Positions 1-6,216 of a stretch of DNA of 10,250 nt are shown here, one piece after another. The stretch is from Nitriliruptoraceae bacterium. GTDB lineage: Bacteria > Actinomycetota > Nitriliruptoria > Nitriliruptorales > Nitriliruptoraceae. A program made the translations under genes and the position numbers. Location: assembly GCA_003554005.1 (NCBI GenBank), contig PWEU01000196.1, positions 1 to 10,250 on the forward strand, read 5' to 3'. The first letter of the stretch is position 1. Every line of letters begins with the position of its first letter. A model generated the notes under the pieces. The model made no database searches, had not been told where the DNA came from, and worked only from the letters and a program-made list of their open reading frames with translations.

Positions 1-2834
1 CCGACCACGACCCGACGCCGCGCCCACAGCACCAGCAGCGCCGGCTGGACCAGGAGGCAGGCGAGCAGGGCGAACACGATCATCATCGTGCTCACCGCCC
101 CGAACTGCTGGATCGGGACGCTGTTGGACAGCAGCAGCACCGCGAAGGCCAGCCCGGTGGTGGCGGCAGAGCCGATCAGCGCCGGTCCGGTGTTGGTGAG
201 GGTGTCAACGGTGGCCTGGTCCGGGTCCAGGCCGCGGGCCAACGCCTCGCGGTAGCGGTTCGTCAGGTGGATCCCGTAGGGCACCCAGATACCGACGGCG
301 ATGGAGGCGACCGTGGCGGTCAGCGCGTTGAAGGCCAGCCCCAGGCCACGCATGCTCCCGAGTACGAGTACCAGGGCGACGACACTCGGCACGATCCCGA
401 TCAGGCCGAGCCCCACCGCCCGGGCACTGGCGTAGGTCGCCACCACCAGCAACACCGCCGCCGCCGTCAGGCTGATGGCGATCGCCAGCAGCTGGGCCGC
501 GGACAGCTCCTCGATGATCTCGGCGTTGACCAGGGGGGCGCTGACGATCGTGAGCTCACCCCCGGCCCCGGTGATCGGGACGGCGACCGCCGCCAGTTCC
601 TCGGCCAGCGGGGCCGCACCATCCTGCCCGCCGCTGGTGCCCACGGTCACGAGGACGCCCTCGGCGTCCATGACCGCCGCCAGCTCCCCGGGCACCTGGT
701 CGGCGAGAACGGCGAGGTGGGCGCGGAGCACCGCGCCGTCCCGCGACGAGGCCGCACCGGCGGCCTCCAGGGCCTCCAGCTGTTGGAGCCGCTCGCGGTC
801 GGTGGCCTCCAGGGCGTCGGGGGGGAAGCCCTCGGCGGTCAGCCGGGTCAGGGTCAGGTCCTCGGGCGCCAGCGCCGCGAGGGCGTCGAGAGCCGCATCG
901 GACAGCGCCTCGGGGCGGTCGGCCGCCAGAGTCTCCGCCAGCTCCTCGCGGATCGTGGCCTCCAGCTCGTCGGGGTCGCTGGTGGCGGCCAGCGCCCGGA
1001 GCGGATCGCGACCCTCGGGGAGTCGGATGAGCAGGGCGAGCCGCAGGTCCTCTGGCAGGTCGAGCTCGTCGGCCAGGCTGGCGTCGTCGTCGAAGGCGGC
1101 GTCCACGTCGATCGGGTCCGGCAGCGCCACCTCGGCGGCCGCGGCGACCGGATCCTGCCAGGTGTCCAGGTCCGCGGCGAGACGGGTCCGCACCGCCTCG
1201 CCCCCGGCGACGATACGGTCGCGCAGCTCGATCGGTGAGGTCAGCTCGGCGACGCCGTCCACCACCCGGACGTCCTCCACGCTCGCGAGGCGCTCCTCGA
1301 CCGAGGCGATCGCGGCCAGCAGCGCCGGCTCGTCCGGGGCACCGTCGACCAACAGGTAGGTCCGCTCGCTGACGTCGCCGCCGAAGCTCAGGTCGAGCCG
1401 GTCGATGGTCGCCAGCACGGGCTCACCCTCGGGGAGGAAGTCCCGCTCGTCGAACTCGGTCGACAGCCCGCTGGCGGCCACCGCGGCACCGGAGAGGACG
1501 ACGACCGCGACCGTCAGCACGACCCCGGGCGCCCTGGTCGCCACCGCGATGGCGGGGGTGGCCCACCGCGGCACCCGCTGCCGGCGGGTCCCCTCCCGGG
1601 AGGGTCCACCACCGTAGGCCACGGCGTCGGCCCGCCGGGTGCGGCGGTCGACGCGCCGATCGACCAGCACCCGGGCCGCCGGCACCGAGGTGGACAGGAT
1701 CACGAAGGCCGCCACGATGCCCACCGCGGCGAAGATCCCGAAGTCACGGATCGGGGCCAGCGGTGTGACGGCGTTGGCGAGGAACCCCGCCACCGAGGCG
1801 ACCGTGGCCAGGACCAGCGCGACGCCGACGGTCGACACCGCGACCCGCGCCGCACGGTCGGCGAGATCGCCCAGGACCCGTTGCTCGCGGTACCGGGTGG
1901 TCAGGTGCACCGAGTAGTCGATGCCGAGCCCCACCAGCAGCACCGGGACGGCGATCGAGACCTGGTTGAAGGGGCCCGTCCACCCGAGGCCTCCCGGTCC
2001 GAGCAACCCGGCCAACCCGGTCATCCAGATGATGCTGGCGAGCAGCCCGATCAGGCCGACGGCCACGTCCACCGCCGAACGGAACAGCAGCGCGAGGACG
2101 AGCACGACCAGCAGCAGCGACACCGACAGCAGCACCGGGAGATCGCGCTCCAGGGCGTCCTCGATGCCCTGCTCGATCGCCAGCAGGCTGAGCGTGGAGC
2201 GCCGGGCGTCGCCGACCGGGGTGGCGTCGACCACCTCGTCGATCGCCTGCTGGGCCAGGGTGCGGTCCTCGGCCGGGGCGCTGGCGTCGAGGTCCACGAT
2301 CACCAGCCCCGCGCGGGCGCGGGGTGGATCGTCGGTGAGGTCGTCGGAGAACAGTCCGGCGACGTCGTCCCCGCCGTCAGCGATGATGGCCGCCGCCAGG
2401 GGCGTGAAGCTCGCTTCGTCCAACTCGTCGAGGTCACGGTCGAGCACCTCGGCCGCGGCCTCGAAGGGCAGCGCGAAGGAGACGACCGGCGGCGCGTCGA
2501 GCCCCTCCTCGGCCAGCACCGGCGCGATGTCGGGGTGCGCCTCCAGCCGGTCGGCCAACTGCTGGACGTCGGTCAGCGCCCCGGTGGTCACCAGGTTGCC
2601 GCCCGGACCGGCATCGACCACGACCTGCACCGAGATCGCGGTCTCGAACCGGTCCTCGATCGCGGAGAGGGTCGCGGCGCGACCATCGGACGGCGCGAAG
2701 CTCTCGACGCTGGTGTCGACCTCGAGCAGCGTGGTCGCCGCTGCGAAGGCCACCGTGACGAGGGTGAGCGCGGCGAGGGTGAGCACCGGCACCCGGATGA
2801 CCCCGCGGGCCAGCAGATCGAGGATCCGGCTCAC
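1..2834 (-). CDS. MMPL/RND-family exporter, 3' end outside window
   Basis: Predicted proton-driven exporter of the inner membrane, RND superfamily (MMPL/HAE3 type); substrate unknown, but relatives export lipids or hydrophobic compounds. Seen: 944 codons and no stop before the window edge. The layout is the duplicated RND fold: TM1 about residues 12-37, an extracytoplasmic loop about 38-228, TM2-6 about 230-392, a short basic cytoplasmic linker, TM7 about 434-456, a long acidic loop about 457-780, then TM8-12 about 781-940. Only a few C-terminal residues are missing. The first-half motif GLGIDYSVH (Asp306) is the family's expected proton-relay motif; the matching second-half motif reads GIWVPYGIH with Pro852 in place of Asp. 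The GTG start is well supported: it overlaps the TetR stop by 4 bases (GTGA) and follows GAGGAGGGG at 5-base spacing. Third gene of an operon with the heptad-repeat protein and TetR regulator. Family call is sure; substrate is not known. Confidence 0.93.
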   Translation of the reverse strand, partial: MSRILDLLARGVIRVPVLTLAALTLVTVAFAAATTLLEVDTSVESFAPSDGRAATLSAIEDRFETAISVQVVVDAGPGGNLVTTGALTDVQQLADRLEAHPDIAPVLAEEGLDAPPVVSFALPFEAAAEVLDRDLDELDEASFTPLAAAIIADGGDDVAGLFSDDLTDDPPRARAGLVIVDLDASAPAEDRTLAQQAIDEVVDATPVGDARRSTLSLLAIEQGIEDALERDLPVLLSVSLLLVVLVLALLFRSAVDVAVGLIGLLASIIWMTGLAGLLGPGGLGWTGPFNQVSIAVPVLLVGLGIDYSVHLTTRYREQRVLGDLADRAARVAVSTVGVALVLATVASVAGFLANAVTPLAPIRDFGIFAAVGIVAAFVILSTSVPAARVLVDRRVDRRTRRADAVAYGGGPSREGTRRQRVPRWATPAIAVATRAPGVVLTVAVVVLSGAAVAASGLSTEFDERDFLPEGEPVLATIDRLDLSFGGDVSERTYLLVDGAPDEPALLAAIASVEERLASVEDVRVVDGVAELTSPIELRDRIVAGGEAVRTRLAADLDTWQDPVAAAAEVALPDPIDVDAAFDDDASLADELDLPEDLRLALLIRLPEGRDPLRALAATSDPDELEATIREELAETLAADRPEALSDAALDALAALAPEDLTLTRLTAEGFPPDALEATDRERLQQLEALEAAGAASSRDGAVLRAHLAVLADQVPGELAAVMDAEGVLVTVGTSGGQDGAAPLAEELAAVAVPITGAGGELTIVSAPLVNAEIIEELSAAQLLAIAISLTAAAVLLVVATYASARAVGLGLIGIVPSVVALVLVLGSMRGLGLAFNALTATVASIAVGIWVPYGIHLTNRYREALARGLDPDQATVDTLTNTGPALIGSAATTGLAFAVLLLSNSVPIQQFGAVSTMMIVFALLACLLVQPALLVLWARRRVVV

Positions 2835-3436
2835 CGCTGCCCCTCCTCGCCCGCGACCCCACGCAGCAGCAGCTCCATGGCGCGCTCGTCGACGGCGAGC
2901 CCGAGGTGGCGCAGCAGGTCCGCGCCCAGGATCGCGGCGAGCACCGCCGTGGCCCGGGCCCGCCGCTCGGCGGGCGGCAACGCGGGCAGCTCGCCCTCGG
3001 GCGTGGTCAGCAGGCCCTCGACCGCGGCGACCACCCGCTCGATCGCCGCGGTCAGGGCGTCCACCTGCTCGGGATGGCGGGCCAGCTGGCGGGCCAGTTC
3101 GACGACCAGCAGGACCTCGAGTGGTGGTTGCTCCGCCGCCAGCCAGCGGGCCGCCACCGCGAGCTGCTGCTCTGGGGGTGCAGCCAGGATGGCCGGGAGT
3201 TCGGTGGCGGCGAACGCCGCCAGCCGGGCGTCGCACAGCGCGATCAGCAGGTCGGTCTTGTCAGCGAAGTTGGAGTAGAAGGCCCCACGGCTGAACCCCG
3301 CCCGCGCCGCGATGTCGTCGATGGACGCCCCGTCGACGCCGTGGTCGGCGAAGGCGGCGGCCGCCGCCTCCAACAACGCCGACCGGGTCAGCTCGCGCTG
3401 TTCGGCCCGGGTACGCCGGGGAGGGCGCTCGCTCAT
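2831..3436 (-). CDS. TetR/AcrR-family transcriptional regulator
   Basis: Ligand-responsive repressor of 201 residues, a normal TetR length. The N-terminal DNA-binding domain is clear: helix 1 about residues 13-31, then the helix-turn-helix about 38-57, with the family signature IDDIAARAGFSRGAFYSNF followed by DKTDLL. The C-terminal part (about 65-195) is all-helical and variable, as expected for a ligand and dimer domain; the ligand cannot be predicted. I chose the ATG at 3436 because its ATGA overlaps the stop of the upstream heptad-repeat gene. An in-frame GTG seven codons upstream (3457) would add only MAPRATS and has no better ribosome site. It sits between the heptad-repeat gene and the exporter gene with 4-base overlaps on both sides, so it is probably co-transcribed with them. 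By family habit it likely represses its own operon, perhaps through the inverted repeat at 5573-5588; that link is inference. Confidence 0.93.
   Translation of the reverse strand: MSERPPRRTRAEQRELTRSALLEAAAAAFADHGVDGASIDDIAARAGFSRGAFYSNFADKTDLLIALCDARLAAFAATELPAILAAPPEQQLAVAARWLAAEQPPLEVLLVVELARQLARHPEQVDALTAAIERVVAAVEGLLTTPEGELPALPPAERRARATAVLAAILGADLLRHLGLAVDERAMELLLRGVAGEEGQR
2840..2848 (-). promoter_or_regulatory. Ribosome binding site of the MMPL exporter gene
   Basis: GAGGAGGGG lies 5 bases before the GTG start and inside the last codons of the TetR gene. It fixes the exporter start at 2834 and suggests that the exporter is translated efficiently in its own right as well as by coupling to the regulator. 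Confidence 0.8.
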
Positions 3437-5496
3437 GCTCGTCGCCCGAGGCGCCACCGGAGGCCCAGGACGCCGAGCAGCAGCGCCAGCACGCCGGCCA
3501 CGGTGGCGACGACGGCCGCCACCGGCAGGGGCTGCTGCCCCTCGTGCCGCAGCTGGGGGGCGACCAGTGCGGCCTCGCCCCGCTCGGCCTCCGCCAGGCG
3601 GCTGCCCGACTCCAGCACCGCGACGGTGACCGCGGTGTCCTGACCGCTACGGTCGGCGATCGCCACGACCTCGGCGAGCGCGTCGGGGAGCTGCCGTGCC
3701 CCCTCGGCCAGCTCGTCGCTGCCCGACGCGAGCTGCGCGCTGCCCTCGGCGAGCTCCGCGCTCCCCGCCGCCAGCTCCCCCGTGCCCTCGGCCCCCTCGG
3801 CGCTGCCTTCGGCGATCCCGCCGGTACCGGCCGCCAGCTCCCTGGAGCCTCCCACCAGCTGCCCACTGCCGGTCGCCAGCTCCCCGGAGGCACCGCTGAG
3901 CTGCCCGAGCCCATCCGCCAGCTCGCTCGCCCCGCCGGCCAACGCCGCCGAGCCCCGCGCGAGCTCGTCCAGTCCCGCCGCCAGGGCCGCGTTGCCCTCA
4001 CCGATCCCGGCCGCACCGGCGGCGAGCTCCTCCGCGCCCGCGGCGGCCGCTTCGACGCCGCTCAGCGCATCGCCGATCGGAGCGAGCGCGGCACCCAGCT
4101 CGCCGGCCAGGGCGAGCGTGGCGTCAGCGAGCTCGGTGAGCGCGACCACCGCGATCGCGATCGGCGCGGCGGGATCGCTGGGGTCGGTCGGGTCGGTGCC
4201 CTCGGGCACCGTAGCGGCCAGGCCGTCGCGCACCTCGGCGATACCCGCAGCCACCTCCTCGATCCCGGCGACCACCGTCGCGACGTCCACCTCCGGCAGG
4301 TCAGCGTCGGTCACCGCCGCCAGCCCGTCGGCCAGCTGCCGGGCGCCGGCGGCCAGTTCGGCGCTGCCAGCCGAGAGCTCAGCAGCGGCACCGGCGAGCT
4401 GGCGGGTGCCGGCGGTCACCTCGGTGGCGCCGTCGACGAGCTCACGGGCACCTCCAGCGCTGGCGCCGACCCCGTCGCTGAGCTGCTCCACGCCAGAGCT
4501 GAGCTCGCCCAGGCCCCCGGCCAGGCCGCGGGCCCCCTCGGCGACCTCGGCCGCTCCCGAGGCCAACGTCCCCGCACCGTCGGCGAGCCCGGTCGCGCCG
4601 TCGGCCAGTTCCTCGGTCCCCGACGCGAGCTCTCGAGCCCCCGTGGCCACCGCCCCCGCACCGTCGGCGAGCTCGATCGCACCATCGGCGGCCAGGCTGC
4701 CGAGGGCACCCAGCACCGCGGCCGCGTCCCGGTCCAGCACCCCGTCGGGGAGGACGACGGGTTCCACCCCGGCCAGGGGGGTGACGTCGACGCTGATGGT
4801 CGGCGTCCCACGGTCGGGGGTGGCGACCACGGTCAGCACGAGTTCGTCGGGTAGCAGCGGCGGGAACAGCACACCCGTCCGACGCACCGCGACCTCGCCA
4901 TCCTCGACCGCGGTGCCGACCCCGTCCCCCACCGGCGCGGTCACCGACCAGCCCGCCGGATAGCGCACCTCGAGGTGGACGAGTTGCGGCAAGCCGAGAT
5001 CGCGCTGGACGGTGCGGCTCCCGAGCGGGCCGCTGACCACCACCTGGCGGCTCCGGGCCGTGACGTCGCGCACGCTGACCCGCGTGGTCACCGGCCCTGC
5101 GGCGCTGGTGAGCTCGGTCGCCTCCAGCGAGCGGCCGCTCGCCGCCTCGTGGACGACCCCGACCCCGACGGTCAGCGGCCGCTCGTCGTCGAGGGTGCAG
5201 GTGGCACCGTCGGTGCCGACCACCCGCTGCTCCAACTGCTCGACCTCGCCGTCATCGGCCAGGGTGCCGACCGTGAGCACGGAGGTGTCGGGACCGACCG
5301 GTGGGCAGGCCAACCCGACGGGTACCAGCGCCGACGGTGCGCCGAGCAGCAGCGCCGTGGCCGTGGACACCAGCGCCAGCCGACCGGCGCGCAGCACCCC
5401 GGTGCCGGTGCGCTGTCGGCGGCGACGGCGGCGGGCAGCCCGGTGGTCGACGCGGCGCGCCCGTCCGGGGGGCGCAGCAGCTGGGGTCGCAGGCAC
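3433..5496 (-). CDS. Secreted, membrane-anchored protein with YhgE/Pip-type Leu-x-x-Gly heptad repeats
   Basis: 687 residues. Seen: a very basic N-terminus (ARRRRRRQR, about 21-29), a hydrophobic signal/anchor (about 38-63), an extracytoplasmic beta-rich region (about 65-255) with two cysteines (64 and 100) that could form a disulfide, two arrays of heptads of the form ELAxGxxxLADG (about 272-392 and 478-605) separated by a stretch with TDPTDPSDP, a single C-terminal transmembrane helix (about 656-679) and a basic tail. Such heptads are known from YhgE/Pip proteins and from some Gram-positive MMPL transporters. Unlike YhgE/Pip, this protein has one C-terminal helix and no multi-helix ABC-2-like membrane domain. 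Inferred role: long coiled extracytoplasmic partner of the MMPL exporter. First gene of the operon, overlapping the TetR gene by 4 bases. The GTG start at 5496 has only a weak ribosome site (GGA); an in-frame GTG at residue 34 is an alternative that would remove the basic N-terminus. Specific function unknown. Confidence 0.85.
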   Translation of the reverse strand: MPATPAAAPPGRARRVDHRAARRRRRRQRTGTGVLRAGRLALVSTATALLLGAPSALVPVGLACPPVGPDTSVLTVGTLADDGEVEQLEQRVVGTDGATCTLDDERPLTVGVGVVHEAASGRSLEATELTSAAGPVTTRVSVRDVTARSRQVVVSGPLGSRTVQRDLGLPQLVHLEVRYPAGWSVTAPVGDGVGTAVEDGEVAVRRTGVLFPPLLPDELVLTVVATPDRGTPTISVDVTPLAGVEPVVLPDGVLDRDAAAVLGALGSLAADGAIELADGAGAVATGARELASGTEELADGATGLADGAGTLASGAAEVAEGARGLAGGLGELSSGVEQLSDGVGASAGGARELVDGATEVTAGTRQLAGAAAELSAGSAELAAGARQLADGLAAVTDADLPEVDVATVVAGIEEVAAGIAEVRDGLAATVPEGTDPTDPSDPAAPIAIAVVALTELADATLALAGELGAALAPIGDALSGVEAAAAGAEELAAGAAGIGEGNAALAAGLDELARGSAALAGGASELADGLGQLSGASGELATGSGQLVGGSRELAAGTGGIAEGSAEGAEGTGELAAGSAELAEGSAQLASGSDELAEGARQLPDALAEVVAIADRSGQDTAVTVAVLESGSRLAEAERGEAALVAPQLRHEGQQPLPVAAVVATVAGVLALLLGVLGLRWRLGRRA
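3682..4065 (-). repeat. Heptad-repeat array 2 (Leu-x-x-Gly type)
   Basis: About 18 units (residues about 478-605), for example ELAAGSA ELAEGSA QLASGSD ELAEGAR. It shares the pattern of array 1 but is richer in Ser and Glu. It is separated from array 1 by about 85 residues without clear Gly phasing, which include a TDPTDPSDP linker. Two antiparallel arms of similar length are conceivable. Confidence 0.85.
4321..4683 (-). repeat. Heptad-repeat array 1 (Leu-x-x-Gly type)
   Basis: About 17 consecutive seven-residue units (residues about 272-392 of the 687-residue protein), for example ELASGTE ELADGAT GLADGAG. The Gly position is nearly fixed and the first hydrophobic position is Leu, Val or Ile. 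The DNA copies differ, so the repeat is old and kept at the protein level rather than a recent tandem expansion. Confidence 0.85.
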
Positions 5497-5572
5497 GGGC
5501 GGTCCGACGGGGTGCGGGAGCGCGGCCGGCCGCCCTGCACGGGCGGGCGAACGCAGGAGTGGCAGCCTTCCA

Positions 5573-5588
5573 GATACATCAGTGTATC
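5573..5588. promoter_or_regulatory. Perfect 6-4-6 inverted repeat, candidate TetR operator
   Basis: GATACA-TCAG-TGTATC is a perfect inverted repeat in an AT-rich patch inside otherwise very GC-rich sequence, 77 bases upstream of the first gene of the heptad/TetR/MMPL operon. On the minus strand TACACT (5581-5586) resembles a -10 box and overlaps the repeat, so a bound repressor could block the polymerase. No convincing -35 box is visible at 16-18 bases; TTGCAT (5593-5598) lies too close to pair with TACACT. Operator assignment is inferred from position, symmetry and the TetR gene in the operon. Confidence 0.55.
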
Positions 5589-5633
5589 CGGATGCAAGGC
5601 TGTCCCCAGGACCGCACCGTCAGGACCGGCGCG

Positions 5634-6017
5634 TCACCGCCGGGTGTGGGCCGGCTCCGTGGTGGTCAGCTCCGTGATGCGGTTCTGGTCGTCGACCATG
5701 ACCACGGTCGGTTCGAACGCTCGCGCCTCCGCGTCCTCGAACTCGGCGTAGCTGACCACGATCACGAGATCGCCGGGCTGGACGAGCCGAGCCGCCGCGC
5801 CGTTCAGACACATGTCGCCGCTGCCTGGCGCACCGGGGATCACGTAGGTCTCGAGCCGGGCGCCGTTGTCGATGTCTACGACCTGGACCTTCTCGTTGGG
5901 CACCAGGTCGGCGGCGACCATCAGGTCCTCGTCGATGGTGATGGACCCGACGTAGTGGAGGTCGGCGGCCGTCACCCGGGCACGATGGATCTTCGACTTC
6001 ATGAGCGTGCGTCGCAC
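5634..6017 (-). CDS. panD: Aspartate 1-decarboxylase (pyruvoyl enzyme)
   Basis: Converts L-aspartate to beta-alanine and CO2, supplying beta-alanine for pantothenate and coenzyme A; soluble cytoplasmic tetramer. 127 residues, within the usual range of about 115-140. The self-cleavage site is intact: HYVGS places Gly24-Ser25 exactly where the family cuts itself to make the pyruvoyl group. Other active-site residues are at their usual numbers: Lys9 (KSKIHR), Arg54 (NGARLETY), Thr57 and Tyr58. The later block CLNGAAARLVQPGDLVIVVSY is also typical. The GTG start gives the standard N-terminus (MRRTLMKSK beside MLRTMLKSK in relatives) and follows GAGGAG at 7-base spacing; the ATG at residue 6 would cut into the fold. 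It stands alone: no panC or panB is in the window. The next gene upstream, ald, ends 199 bases away, so panD probably has its own promoter. Identification is very secure. Confidence 0.97.
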   Translation of the reverse strand: MRRTLMKSKIHRARVTAADLHYVGSITIDEDLMVAADLVPNEKVQVVDIDNGARLETYVIPGAPGSGDMCLNGAAARLVQPGDLVIVVSYAEFEDAEARAFEPTVVMVDDQNRITELTTTEPAHTRR

Positions 6018-6216
6018 GTCGTCGCTCCTCGACCGGGGGACCGTCGTCGCCAGCAGCTGCTGGTCGCCGCGACCCCGAGGCGGATGGATCCCGCGCAGCG
6101 CTCGCGCGGGGCGGACACGGTACCGGTCGGACGGTCCACGGCCCCAAATCGGCAGGACGCTGGCGCGCGAACTCAGCCGGGTCAGGGACGGCTGCTGGCC
6201 CGGTCACGCGCCGTCA
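6018..6216 (-). promoter_or_regulatory. ald-panD intergenic region with several inverted repeats
   Basis: No gene fits in these 199 bases. It holds a 14-base perfect palindrome CCAGCAGCTGCTGG (6050-6063), a hairpin with 7-bp arms CCCGCGC/GCGCGGG and a 7-base loop (6090-6110), and the 8-base palindrome CGGTACCG (6118-6125). The hairpin could be a terminator for ald, but no T-run follows it in the transcript direction. On the minus strand TACCGT (6119-6124) is a weak -10 candidate without a good -35. The panD promoter is probably in here but I cannot place it. Confidence 0.4.
6025..6030 (-). promoter_or_regulatory. Ribosome binding site of panD
   Basis: GAGGAG, 7 bases before the GTG at 6017. 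It supports that GTG over the in-frame ATG five codons later. Confidence 0.75.

Noticed and set aside
267..1359. Long plus-strand open frames opposite the exporter gene (323 and 294 codons).
   Set aside because: They are antisense to a clear MMPL gene with conserved motifs. Their products are low-complexity (Arg/Gly/Gln or Ser/Ala/Arg rich) with no family features; stop codons are rare in such GC-rich DNA.
1881..3294. Plus-strand open frames of over 450 codons opposite the exporter and TetR genes.
   Set aside because: Same explanation: antisense to well-supported genes, skewed composition, no recognisable domain and no good ribosome site in context.
3544..4963. Plus-strand frames with repetitive products opposite the heptad arrays.
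   Set aside because: The apparent periodicity is the mirror image of the real heptad coding repeat on the minus strand; the minus-strand protein has a signal segment, a membrane anchor and operon coupling.
3433..5496. Calling the heptad protein a true YhgE/Pip phage-infection protein.
   Set aside because: Only the heptads are shared. The multi-helix C-terminal membrane domain of YhgE/Pip is missing, so the name would overstate function.
5522..5533. 12-base palindrome GCGGCCGGCCGC in the leader of the heptad gene.
   Set aside because: Made only of G and C in very GC-rich DNA, so chance is likely; unlike the AT-containing repeat at 5573-5588 it does not stand out.
5620..6207. Minus-strand frame of 195 codons overlapping panD in another phase.
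   Set aside because: panD has all catalytic residues and a ribosome site; this product is Arg-rich with no domain.
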